Below the pieces are notes generated by a model. That model was not told the DNA's origin and did not search any database. It worked only from the letters and a program-made list of their open reading frames with translations. A program made the translations under genes and the position numbers. Below are positions 8,886-16,935 of a DNA stretch of 64,000 nt, piece after piece. Origin of the DNA: Pseudanabaena mucicola str. Chao 1806 (GTDB lineage Bacteria; Cyanobacteriota; Cyanobacteriia; Pseudanabaenales; Pseudanabaenaceae); assembly GCF_030323025.1 (NCBI RefSeq), contig NZ_CP097329.1:3830001-3894000 (forward strand). The letters run 5' to 3'. The first letter of the stretch is position 1. Every line of letters starts with the position of its first letter.

Positions 8886-9464
8886 TTAAATTTCCTTAGC
8901 AAGTTTAACCCAACTCTCAATACCCTTTTGAGTGGGAACACCACGATCATTAAATGCACGAATATCTCGCTTGTGCTGAGATCCATAGCTAATATGCAGC
9001 GATCTCTCTAACCCATAAAAGTATAGTGAATCAAAGGGTAATCGGTTTGTTAAAATCCATTCTATAACCACATCACTGGGAGTGTTTGTGATTTTAAAAT
9101 CGCAGGCTGCTCCTAAACGGGAACAGTAGTAATTGCCATTTTTATTCACTTCATGAGCCATATGTTGATCGATTTCTGGAGCAACACGTCCATTTTTTAG
9201 ACCTGTTTCAGGATCTTTTTTTGCTAACCATCTTTTCAAGTCAGGCGAGCAAAACCCATAGGTCAAGCAAAAACTATCCTTTCCAAAATACTCAATTACT
9301 GGATCGATAATCCACTGATGCAAATTCTTCAGTGCTAGTAGGGTTTCTTCAATATTGGTTTGTGGGTAAGGATTAATTTTGTCACAATACTTATGGTATG
9401 TATGTGTACAAGTACAAAAATCTTTTAGTGTTAGATATTTGCCAAGGGAGTATTCTGGATACAT
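8886..9464 (-). CDS. Degenerate peptidase M15-like protein
   Basis: Protein of 192 residues that resembles the M15 (DD-carboxypeptidase-like) fold in layout: an N-terminal LTLKDF segment, a central NLHQWIIDPVIEYFG, a candidate metal-site segment SRLGAACDFKI at about 114-124, and LHISYGSQHKRD near 155-166. The usual pattern is SxHxxGxAxD; here the His position is Arg, while the Asp and the later His remain. Catalytic activity is therefore doubtful and the family call is tentative. It lies opposite in strand to its neighbours, 25 bp from the divergent methyltransferase gene, so the two could share a control region. Confidence 0.5.
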   Translation of the reverse strand: MYPEYSLGKYLTLKDFCTCTHTYHKYCDKINPYPQTNIEETLLALKNLHQWIIDPVIEYFGKDSFCLTYGFCSPDLKRWLAKKDPETGLKNGRVAPEIDQHMAHEVNKNGNYYCSRLGAACDFKITNTPSDVVIEWILTNRLPFDSLYFYGLERSLHISYGSQHKRDIRAFNDRGVPTQKGIESWVKLAKEI

Positions 9465-9489
9465 ATATTTGGATTAGTTTGCTCCTGCA

Positions 9490-11559
9490 ATGATTATAGG
9501 GTGTGATCACAATCAAATAATTAACCTATGTCAACAAAGTAATGTCGGCAAAAAGTTACCCAACGCGCTTTATGTCCACTTCTCCTCGATCGCCTCTTTA
9601 TCTCCACAATTACAAGAATGCGATCACCAAGCCAGATCACTACTTCCCAAAGACAGCAAATTCACCATCATCAAATTCAACTACGAACAACCCAAAATCT
9701 CCTACCTGTTCTATCCAGAATTTGATACTGACCCACATCCCACATTACATCAGAGCATTCAAGTTGATCTCCAAACCCAAACCACTCAACAGCGCGATTA
9801 TTACCAATCTTCCAATCCGCCAATCCTACATCGCAAAGAAACCTTCGTAAATCAAGACTATCCGCTTTATCAGATATTTGCTCAACTCACCAAACAAGAA
9901 GAAGAGATCGGCTTATTTCATGAGACGCACACCATCGGCACTCGCAAAGGATGGGAACAACGTTTACAGGAATACAACGTTGAACTTAAAGATCATCAAG
10001 TTATCTTGCTCCCCTCTCCTTCTGGGAGAGGGGCTGGGGGTGAGGGAAACATCAAAATTGATCGCCATAAAGCTGCCATTCATCGTCCTGACCTATCCAA
10101 ACCCGTTCGCCTCGCCCTAGAAGCAGGACTATTTACAGAAAACACAACCTTCTTTGACTATGGCTGTGGTCATGGTGAAGATATCAAAAGAATTAGCGAT
10201 CGCGGCTTCGCTAGTAATGGTTGGGATCCATACTATCGACCACAAAGCGATCGTACCAGCGCCGAAATCGTCAACCTCGGCTATATTATCAACGTCATCG
10301 AATCACAGATCGAAAGAAGAGAAGCACTAATCAAAGCATGGGAATTAACGCAAAAAGTTTTGATAGTATCAGCACAAGTTTTAATCGGTGATGTCGGCAA
10401 AGGACAAATCGCTTACAGTGATGGCGTAGTGAGTAGCCGTAACACCTTCCAGAAATACTACGAACAAGAAGAACTCAAACTCTATATCGATCAAGTATTA
10501 GGCGTAGATTCAGTTCCTGTTGCTCTCGGCATTTATTTTGTATTTCGCGATGAAATGCAAGCGCAAAGCTTTAGAGCATCACGTTTTCGCTCAAGAGCTA
10601 CCACACCCAGAATCCGCCTTGTCTCCAAACGCTTTGAAGACTATCGTGAATTACTTACTCCCCTCATGGATTTCTTCACAGAGAGAGGCAGATTACCTGT
10701 CGGCGAAGAACTGTCAAACTTTGAGCCGTTACTAACAGAATTTGGGACAGTACGCCGTGCCTTTAACTTGATCGTCAGCGCCACCAATCAAGACGAATGG
10801 GATGCGATCGCTGATAAGCGCCGCCAAGATATTTTAGTATTCCTAGCCCTCAGCAACTTTGACAACCCTTACAAACGGCTCAAATCAAGTCAACTTTCTA
10901 AACAATATCAAACCGATATCAAATCCTTATTCGGATCTTACCAAGGAGCAAGTACCACGGCTGACCTGATGTTATTTAATTTAGGTCGGGAAGGATTCAT
11001 CGCTACCTGTTGTCGAAACAGCAAAATTGGGCGACTAGATCATCAAGCCCTCTACGTGCATATCTCAGCACTAGAACATCTAGATACCATGCTCAGACTT
11101 TATGAAGGATGTGCCAGCCGTACCATTGGCAGAATGGATGGAGCCACACTAATCAAATTTCATCTTCACAAACCCAAAATCAGCTATCTGTTTTATCCCG
11201 ACTTTGATCGAGATCCCCATCCAAAGATGCAAGCTTCAATGCAAATCGACCTGAGAGATTTACAGGTTCGTTATCGTGACTATCACAACTCCGATAATCC
11301 CCCCGTACTACATTCCAAAGATACCTATGTCTTATCCGACTACCCGCAGTATGAGAAATTTGCCAAATTAACCAAACAGGAAGAAAGTTGGGGACTGTTA
11401 GAAAATATGAAAGACATTTCACACTGGCAAGGTTGGCAAGAAAAATTAAAAGAACATTGTGCAGAGCTTCAAGGGCATCGATTAGTTTGGCTAAAAGGTA
11501 CTGATTCAGAAGCAATTAAATTACTAAAAGCAAAGCGTAAGGCGATAAAGATTCAATAA
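9490..11559 (+). CDS. DNA phosphorothioation-associated putative methyltransferase with duplicated end domain
   Basis: Protein of 689 residues. The core from about 192 to 520 is the methyltransferase found with dnd genes: HKAAIHRPDLSKPVRLALEAG, then SAM-motif FFDYGCGHGEDI at about 221-232, then WDPYYRP and NLGYIINVIE. The normal C-terminal domain follows (about 518-672: ALYVHIS, PKISYLFYPDFDRDPHP, NPPVLHSKDTYV). A second copy of that domain sits at the N terminus (about 22-175: ALYVHFS, PKISYLFYPEFDTDPHP, NPPILHRKETFV). The two are joined to the core through a linker made from a dispersed GC-rich repeat. The substrate is unknown; a role beside the Dnd proteins is inferred from family and location. 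Confidence 0.82.
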   Translation: MIIGCDHNQIINLCQQSNVGKKLPNALYVHFSSIASLSPQLQECDHQARSLLPKDSKFTIIKFNYEQPKISYLFYPEFDTDPHPTLHQSIQVDLQTQTTQQRDYYQSSNPPILHRKETFVNQDYPLYQIFAQLTKQEEEIGLFHETHTIGTRKGWEQRLQEYNVELKDHQVILLPSPSGRGAGGEGNIKIDRHKAAIHRPDLSKPVRLALEAGLFTENTTFFDYGCGHGEDIKRISDRGFASNGWDPYYRPQSDRTSAEIVNLGYIINVIESQIERREALIKAWELTQKVLIVSAQVLIGDVGKGQIAYSDGVVSSRNTFQKYYEQEELKLYIDQVLGVDSVPVALGIYFVFRDEMQAQSFRASRFRSRATTPRIRLVSKRFEDYRELLTPLMDFFTERGRLPVGEELSNFEPLLTEFGTVRRAFNLIVSATNQDEWDAIADKRRQDILVFLALSNFDNPYKRLKSSQLSKQYQTDIKSLFGSYQGASTTADLMLFNLGREGFIATCCRNSKIGRLDHQALYVHISALEHLDTMLRLYEGCASRTIGRMDGATLIKFHLHKPKISYLFYPDFDRDPHPKMQASMQIDLRDLQVRYRDYHNSDNPPVLHSKDTYVLSDYPQYEKFAKLTKQEESWGLLENMKDISHWQGWQEKLKEHCAELQGHRLVWLKGTDSEAIKLLKAKRKAIKIQ
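10008..10046 (+). repeat. CCCTCACCCC-type dispersed repeat, in frame inside the methyltransferase gene
   Basis: GCTCCCCTCTCC, TCTGGGAGAGG and CTGGGGGTGAGGG form the hairpin core of a repeat also seen at 47937-48043 and, more degraded, at 34335-34420. Here it is read as LPSPSGRGAGGEG without breaking the frame, exactly between the N-terminal duplicated domain and the methyltransferase core. Confidence 0.85.
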
Positions 11560-11648
11560 AACCCTGTTGAGTATTTATGCTTAGTAGTGTCAACCTGGTT
11601 TCAAGGTTTGAAGGCTTTACTGGGCGCGTTGCGATCTTACTTTTCCCG

Positions 11649-11909
11649 TTAAGTATGAATTTGAGCAAGAAGCCTGCCTCGACAAAGATCACGTAAATTA
11701 GACCAACCACGCCAGAGGACTTGAATACCAATGGGAGACTTACGACGATGCTCAAGATACCCCCCAAGGAAAGCAATGGATTCGATCGCCCAAGCAACAG
11801 TTAAGACAGCAGGAGATTTAGGGAATCGAGCCTTTAAAACCTGAATCTGAACAGGAGAAAGAATCTCAACGGCAATTAAGTCAAAGATATTTGCATTGAA
11901 GTTAGTGGA
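11649..11909 (-). pseudogene. IS4-family (Tn5-like) transposase C-terminal remnant
   Basis: Read on the minus strand, this gives about 85 residues including LDLIAVEILSP-like sequence, TVAWAIESIAFLGGYLEH and GIQVLWRGWSNLRDLC, then a stop. This is the typical C-terminal end of cyanobacterial IS4/Tn5-type transposases (LGGYL...G.Q.LW.GW..L). The upstream frame is closed by a stop codon and no N-terminal or DDE catalytic part remains. It lies between the phosphorothioation-associated methyltransferase and cobS and may mark the edge of the accessory region. Confidence 0.7.
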
Positions 11910-11936
11910 TTATTTTACCTTGCAAACTTGAAGAAT

Positions 11937-12689
11937 TTACAAGTAGGCGATCGCTACTAAACTCAGGGCTTCTGTCCACTCGACGATCGCACCGTAAGTA
12001 TCGCCCGTATGTCCACCAAGTTGACGATTAAACCATGCACCAATGAGCCATGCAAGGATAAAACCAATCAGCGTTATACCAATTCCCAAATAAATTGCAT
12101 GGAAAAAATAGGCGATCGCTAAATTACTCATCGTCAATAAAATCGCTACTAGCCACACCTGCCAGTGATGCAAATCTTCTTGATGAAATTTGCCCTTGCC
12201 GATCACTTTGAGATAGGGATAAGCCATGATTGCTCGTAACTGTCCCCACCTTGCCCAAGCCCAAACATTGGCTAAAATCCAAAATCGCTGATCTGTAATC
12301 GCCGCAAGCGCAACAACTTTAAAAAGCAAAATAGCGATCGCTGCCATTGCTCCAAAGGCTCCCGTATTACTATCCGCCATCACCTCAAGGCGACGATTGG
12401 GATCGGTAACGGCAAGCCCGTCGGCAGTATCCATTGCCCCGTCGAGATGTAAACCGCCCGTGATTAATAATCCTAATAAAATCGTAAGTAGCGATCGCAG
12501 ATAAATAAATTCAGGTGTAGGTTTAAGTAGTCCTAACAGGAGATCTAAGCAGGCGATCGCACTACCGATAAAAATTCCGATTAGTGGCGCATAGACAGCA
12601 ATTCCCCGAAAATCGAGCATTCCCTTGGGAAGTAGGGGCAGACAGGTATAAAAAATTAAGGCTGCCTGAAATTTTTGCCAATGCTGCAT
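11937..12689 (-). CDS. cobS: Adenosylcobinamide-GDP ribazoletransferase CobS
   Basis: Protein of 250 residues, full length for CobS/CobV. This membrane enzyme joins adenosylcobinamide-GDP to alpha-ribazole, the last assembly step of cobalamin. The family hallmark GGLHLDGAMDTADGL (about 78-92) is intact with its acidic metal-binding residues. Several hydrophobic segments (LLTILLGLLITGG, GAMAAIAILLFKVVALAAI, LVAILLTMSNLAIAYFF) fit a multi-pass membrane protein. The start at 12689 (MQHWQKFQAALIFYTCLP) matches family N termini. cobB lies 21 kb away at 33710. Three hairpins stand upstream of the start. Confidence 0.92.
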   Translation of the reverse strand: MQHWQKFQAALIFYTCLPLLPKGMLDFRGIAVYAPLIGIFIGSAIACLDLLLGLLKPTPEFIYLRSLLTILLGLLITGGLHLDGAMDTADGLAVTDPNRRLEVMADSNTGAFGAMAAIAILLFKVVALAAITDQRFWILANVWAWARWGQLRAIMAYPYLKVIGKGKFHQEDLHHWQVWLVAILLTMSNLAIAYFFHAIYLGIGITLIGFILAWLIGAWFNRQLGGHTGDTYGAIVEWTEALSLVAIAYL

Positions 12690-12700
12690 TGGGATTAAAC

Positions 12701-12745
12701 GCTATAAATTAGAAATGACACTTTGTGTCATTTCTAATTTATAGC
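12701..12745. repeat. Perfect 21-bp-stem hairpin upstream of cobS
   Basis: GCTATAAATTAGAAATGACA plus C pairs perfectly with the sequence ending at 12745 around a TTT loop. It begins 12 bp upstream of the cobS start codon, so it would lie in the cobS leader. It could be a terminator-like or RNA-stability structure, or simply a dispersed palindrome. Confidence 0.6.
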
Positions 12746-12802
12746 TAGCTGTTGTCAGATAGATACAACGTTTGTGCTGACTTAAAGCCTCAACGGTATT
12801 GC

Positions 12803-12836
12803 AGTTTTCAAATGAGTACGTACTCATTTGAAAACT
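12803..12836. repeat. 34-bp perfect palindrome
   Basis: AGTTTTCAAATGAGTAC is followed immediately by its exact reverse complement with no loop. The same CAAATGAG/CTCATTTG stem occurs in the hairpin after the porin gene (55565-55602), so this is probably a dispersed palindrome family. Confidence 0.7.
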
Positions 12837-12862
12837 AAAAAGCAAGAATAATCAAGGTTTTG

Positions 12863-12895
12863 AGTTTTCATTTTGCCGTAGGCAAAATGAAAACT
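12863..12895. repeat. Hairpin with 15-bp stem
   Basis: AGTTTTCATTTTGCC, loop GTA, GGCAAAATGAAAACT. A near relative sits after def at 62535-62587 (TTAAGTTTTCATTTTG stem), so this is another dispersed hairpin. Confidence 0.65.
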
Positions 12896-13013
12896 GCAAT
12901 ATGTATAAAGTAGAGAGTTTTAGATATTAAACCCTAAGAGCGTTTGCGATCCTAAAAAGATTAGCTAGGATAGAGGCAATAGTTTTTTTGCATTGAAAGT
13001 TTGCGTAGAGAGC

Positions 13014-14282
13014 ATGATAAAACAGCGTCGGATTTGGTCTTTGCTCGTGATTGGTTTGATAGCGATCACCTTGCAATTTGTTTGGATTGGTGGGGCAAAT
13101 GCTGCGGTGACAGACTATTTGCAAGAACAAAAATTCCTCACCAATGTTTGGCAAATCGTCAACCGTTCGTATGTGGATGCTGATTTTAACCATCAAAACT
13201 GGTACAAAGTACGCCGTCAATTTATCAATCGCAAATTTAACAGTCGTGAAGATACCTATGCAGCGATTCGGGAAATGCTCGCAACTTTGGATGATCCCTT
13301 CACCCGTTTGCTAGAGCCAGACAAATTCAAAAGTATGCAAACCAGCACATCGGGGGAGTTAACAGGTGTGGGCTTGCAAATAGTTGTCGATGAACCTGAT
13401 AACAAGGTGACAGTGATTGCACCGATTGAAGGGTCGCCTGCGGATGTGGCGGGTGTGCGATCGCGCGATCGCATTGTTGGTATTGATAACATTCCCACTA
13501 AAGGCTTGTCCCTTGATGAATGCGCTAACAGAATGCGTGGAGCGATCGGCTCTGAAGTGAAGCTGAGCCTAGAGCGTCCTCTTGCTGATGGCAAGGCATT
13601 TGAGAAGCTTGATGTGGTGATTAAACGAGATCGCATTGCGGTGACACCAATCATTGCAAAGCTCAACCAAGAAGAAAATCACAAAGTTGGCTATATCCGT
13701 TTAAATCAATTTAATGGTAATGCGGCAGCGGATATGGAAAGGACTTTAAGGAAATTTCAATCCAAAGGTGCAGATCGCTATGTACTCGATCTACGCGGTA
13801 ATCCGGGGGGGCTATTTGATGCTGGTTTACAAATTGCGCGGATGTGGATTCCTGAAGGAACTGTCGTTTATACAGTAGATCGTCATGGCGTGCAGGAAAG
13901 TTTTGAAGCCAAAGGTGATGCCATTACCAAGGCTCCGCTAGTAGTGCTTACGGATGGCGGCTCGGCTAGTGCTAGTGAGATCCTTGCGGGTGCGCTACAA
14001 GAGAATGATCGCGCTCAGCTTGTGGGCACGACCACTTTTGGCAAGGGCTTAATTCAATCTCTCTATGAATTGGAAGATGGTGCAGGTTTAGCGGTGACGA
14101 TCGCTAAATACGAAACTCCGAAACATCACAATATCCACAAACGCGGCATCATTCCCGATGTGGAAGTTGAACTGAAGCAACCAATCACTCGTAAGCAACT
14201 AGGTACTAAGGAAGATCCGCAATATGTGGCGGCACTATCAGTATTGGATGGAACCTATAAAAGTATGCTCGCCAAATCCTAA
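13014..14282 (+). CDS. Carboxyl-terminal processing peptidase (S41 family, CtpA/B/C type)
   Basis: About 422 residues from ATG 13014; a TTG at 12993 gives a longer but less likely start. An N-terminal signal peptide (LLVIGLIAITLQFVWIGG, cleavage likely after ANA) sends it to the periplasm or lumen. A PDZ domain covers about 100-180 (GVGLQIVVDEPDNKVTVIAP, SPADVAGVRSRDRIVGID). The serine-lysine dyad fits the Ser in DGGSASASE (about 319) and the Lys in FGKG about 25 residues later. In cyanobacteria CtpA matures photosystem II D1; which paralogue this is cannot be told from sequence alone. A strong bidirectional terminator follows. Confidence 0.9.
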   Translation: MIKQRRIWSLLVIGLIAITLQFVWIGGANAAVTDYLQEQKFLTNVWQIVNRSYVDADFNHQNWYKVRRQFINRKFNSREDTYAAIREMLATLDDPFTRLLEPDKFKSMQTSTSGELTGVGLQIVVDEPDNKVTVIAPIEGSPADVAGVRSRDRIVGIDNIPTKGLSLDECANRMRGAIGSEVKLSLERPLADGKAFEKLDVVIKRDRIAVTPIIAKLNQEENHKVGYIRLNQFNGNAAADMERTLRKFQSKGADRYVLDLRGNPGGLFDAGLQIARMWIPEGTVVYTVDRHGVQESFEAKGDAITKAPLVVLTDGGSASASEILAGALQENDRAQLVGTTTFGKGLIQSLYELEDGAGLAVTIAKYETPKHHNIHKRGIIPDVEVELKQPITRKQLGTKEDPQYVAALSVLDGTYKSMLAKS

Positions 14283-14293
14283 TTTGCCAATTC

Positions 14294-14328
14294 ATAAAAA
14301 AGGGGACGCTAAGCGTCCCCTTTTTTAT
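14294..14328. terminator. Bidirectional terminator between convergent genes
   Basis: AAAAAAGGGGACGCT, one-base loop, AGCGTCCCCTTTTTT: a perfect GC-rich stem with A and T runs on both sides. It serves the protease gene and the convergent FAD oxidase, whose last codons overlap its right edge. Confidence 0.9.
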
Positions 14329-15659
14329 GACTGCCAAGCTTTCATCTTATCGGGATTCATTAATCCGTAAGGATCAACCATGCGCTTGAAATTCAACTGA
14401 GCGTAATCTACGGTTTTCATACCACCATCTTCGAGAATATAGGTATGGGGATTGGCGATGAATACTCCCTGCGATTCGTGGTAGTCAATGATTTCATTAA
14501 GGCGATCGCTTGTCGTGAAGCGCACCAATTGAATCGCCGCAGGGATGACCACACCATTTACTCGAATAAACTCCAAGTGCATAATTACCTCGTCACCGAA
14601 ATATTCATGCATCCGTTGCACCAGTTCCAATCTCGGATCATTGAAAAATAGACTCTGAAGATAGGTAAAAGAGTCATCGGTAGCACGGGCATGGAGTGTC
14701 GTGTGATTCCAAGAAAACTCGGCAAGGCTAAGTCCCTTAATTGCCTCCTGAGCATTTTTCTCATAGCAAACTTCACCTTGAAACTCCTGAACAAGACTAA
14801 GAAATGGTTCGCGATCACTTTCTGCCACAAGCACCAAGGCACAATGGGAATCCTTAGGAATATAGCTCTGTAAGGCTGTGAAATAGTTGCTAGTTGGTGC
14901 TGCATGGACACTAATTAGCTTTTTGATAATGCCATCGCTGTTACCGAGAGCCTGCCCAAATCTCGCCGCAGTCATGAAGTCCGCAAAACGAACCACAAAC
15001 TCTGACCAATCATAGGCGGGAGCTAATGGAACTTCTAGTTCGGTAATAATGCCATTTGTGCCATAGGCGTGATTGACCTTTTGGACTTCATCGCCACGCA
15101 ACTCGATAATACGGGGTTCATCTTCAAGGGTAACGACACGCACAGCACGTAAATTTCCGCGATCGCGTAATTGTCCATATAAAACTGAACCAATACCGCC
15201 ACTGCCGCCCGCAATAAATCCACCAACGGTAGCAGTTCTAAAGGTTGATGGAACCATCCGAGATTCCCAGCCAATTTCTTGGGCTTTTTTATCAAGAGTT
15301 CCCATTTTTACGCCCGCTTCCACACAGGCTAGCCCTGCTTTTATCCATTTGATTGTTTGTAGGCGAGAAGTTTCTAAAATTATCCCACCACGCATCGGCG
15401 TGCATTGTCCATAGTTTCCTGTTCCACTACCCCTGACAGTCAGAGGGATTTGATATTTCACACAGATTTGAGCAATCCTCAATACTTCACTTTCGTTACT
15501 GGGTCGCACTACAACATCACCAACTTTTCCTGTTAATAATGGAACAAGGACGGGACTAAAGTGGGCATAATCTTCCGACAGTTTTGCAACTTGGGTAGGA
15601 TTAGTAATTTTTTCAAGCCCCGATAATTCTTCTAATAAGTTTTCTAAAGATATTTGCAT
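14325..15659 (-). CDS. FAD-binding oxidoreductase (GlcD/FAD_binding_4 type)
   Basis: Protein of 444 residues. The N-terminal half is a PCMH-type FAD-binding domain: VVRPSNESEVLRIAQICVKY, then PLTVRGSGTGNYGQ (about 73-86), TVGGFIAGGSGGIGS (about 143-157) and AYGTNGIITELEVPLAP. The C-terminal half is a substrate domain ending in NFKRMVDPYGLMNPDKM, the usual close of D-lactate or glycolate oxidase-like enzymes. The substrate cannot be read from sequence. Start ATG 15659 gives a normal N terminus. Confidence 0.85.
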   Translation of the reverse strand: MQISLENLLEELSGLEKITNPTQVAKLSEDYAHFSPVLVPLLTGKVGDVVVRPSNESEVLRIAQICVKYQIPLTVRGSGTGNYGQCTPMRGGIILETSRLQTIKWIKAGLACVEAGVKMGTLDKKAQEIGWESRMVPSTFRTATVGGFIAGGSGGIGSVLYGQLRDRGNLRAVRVVTLEDEPRIIELRGDEVQKVNHAYGTNGIITELEVPLAPAYDWSEFVVRFADFMTAARFGQALGNSDGIIKKLISVHAAPTSNYFTALQSYIPKDSHCALVLVAESDREPFLSLVQEFQGEVCYEKNAQEAIKGLSLAEFSWNHTTLHARATDDSFTYLQSLFFNDPRLELVQRMHEYFGDEVIMHLEFIRVNGVVIPAAIQLVRFTTSDRLNEIIDYHESQGVFIANPHTYILEDGGMKTVDYAQLNFKRMVDPYGLMNPDKMKAWQS

Positions 15660-15728
15660 GTTTATATATTTGCGCTATCCACCTATTCTATAGCGGATCT
15701 ATAGAGTCCTATCAATTGTGAGTACTAT

Positions 15729-15778
15729 TGGCTTCGGCTTTGCTCAGCCAGCAATTTTGGCTTCGCTCAGCCAGCAAT
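15729..15778. repeat. Short direct repeat (GGCTTCG...GCTCAGCCAGCAA)
   Basis: Two adjacent units share TTGGCTTCG and GCTCAGCCAGCAA. The same CTTCGCTCAGCC string is the stem of the element at 61456-61571. It lies in the gap between the divergent oxidase and rluD, which holds no gene that I can see. Confidence 0.6.
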
Positions 15779-15908
15779 AATCATAACTAATTGAGTTGAC
15801 GGGGGACGGAGCTTACGGAAGTTCTGAAACTGCTTATATGGATCATTGCTGAATTTAGGGAAACAAAACCGTACTTCAGGAGTTGGAGAAACGTTATAAT
15901 GTGCTTCT

Positions 15909-16871
15909 ATGAACTCAGAGATAACTCCTACAGAAAATAATCTTAATTTGATTGAAGTTACGTCAGAATTAGCTAAATCAGAGCGTATTGATCGTTTTTT
16001 AGCACAACATACTGAGCTATCGCGATCGCGAATACAATCATTGATTGATGAGGGTTATGTCACTGTTAACGATGTCATTTGTAGTAATAAAAAAGACTTA
16101 ATTAAGGCAGGCGATCGTATTCAGTTAATCACCCCATCAGCAAAACCTCTGGATTTAATTGCTCAAGAGATTCCCTTAGATATTCTCTACGAAGATGAGC
16201 ATTTGATAGTAATTAATAAACCTGCTGGACTGGTCGTACATCCTGCTGTAGGTCATGGTGATGGAACCTTAGTCAATGCCCTCTTAGCCCATTGTCAAGA
16301 ACTCTCAGGCATCAATGGAACTCAACGTCCAGGCATAGTCCATCGCTTAGATAAAGATACCAGTGGCGTGATGGTGGTGGCGAAAGATGATCATGCTCAT
16401 AAGGATCTGCAAGCCCAGATACAGGCAAAAACAGCCCGACGGGAATATTTAGGAATTGTGCACGGAGTTCCTAAAGGTCAACTAGGGGGGGAATCAGGAG
16501 TAATTGATGCAGCGATCTCTAGACATCATCGCGATCGCAAAAAAATGGCAGTAGTCGAAAATGGGCGCAAAGCTGTTACCCATTGGCAAATTAAGGAACG
16601 TTTAGGCAATTACACTCTCGTTAAATTTGATTTGGAAACGGGACGCACCCATCAAATTCGAGTGCATTCGGCATATATGGGCTGGGCGATCGCAGGTGAT
16701 CCTGTCTATGGACATCCGAATAAGGAAGTCTCGCAATATCTTTCAGGTCAAGCCCTCCACGCATGGCGGCTCACCTTTATGCATCCAGTCTCAGGCGAAC
16801 TCATAGAAAATATTGCACCTTTGCCCGAAGGCTTTGAGAAGCTACTGACCGCTTTGCGTCGCAAAAGATGA
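15909..16871 (+). CDS. rluD: RluD-type 23S rRNA pseudouridine synthase
   Basis: Protein of 320 residues: an N-terminal S4 RNA-binding domain (about 25-90; RIDRFLAQHTELSRSRIQ, EGYVTVNDV) and an RluA-family catalytic domain. The catalytic motif HRLDKDTSGVMVVAK (about 144-158) carries the essential Asp. LETGRTHQIRVH near 237 and PVYGHP near 260 are also family hallmarks. RluD-type enzymes modify helix 69 of 23S rRNA. The start ATG 15909 is preceded by TATAATGTGCTTCT, which could hold a -10 element, leaving a very short leader. Confidence 0.9.
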   Translation: MNSEITPTENNLNLIEVTSELAKSERIDRFLAQHTELSRSRIQSLIDEGYVTVNDVICSNKKDLIKAGDRIQLITPSAKPLDLIAQEIPLDILYEDEHLIVINKPAGLVVHPAVGHGDGTLVNALLAHCQELSGINGTQRPGIVHRLDKDTSGVMVVAKDDHAHKDLQAQIQAKTARREYLGIVHGVPKGQLGGESGVIDAAISRHHRDRKKMAVVENGRKAVTHWQIKERLGNYTLVKFDLETGRTHQIRVHSAYMGWAIAGDPVYGHPNKEVSQYLSGQALHAWRLTFMHPVSGELIENIAPLPEGFEKLLTALRRKR

Positions 16872-16935
16872 TAACATTCATCGCTCTGCACCGAACGTGG
16901 CACAGGCTAGTTAAGGCGTGAGGTATAAATAGAGG

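Noticed and set aside
11516-11797. 93-residue frame on the minus strand
   Set aside because: The sequence is hydrophobic nonsense for most of its length. The neighbouring minus-strand frame (11649-11909) reads as an IS4/Tn5-type transposase end, which explains the region better.
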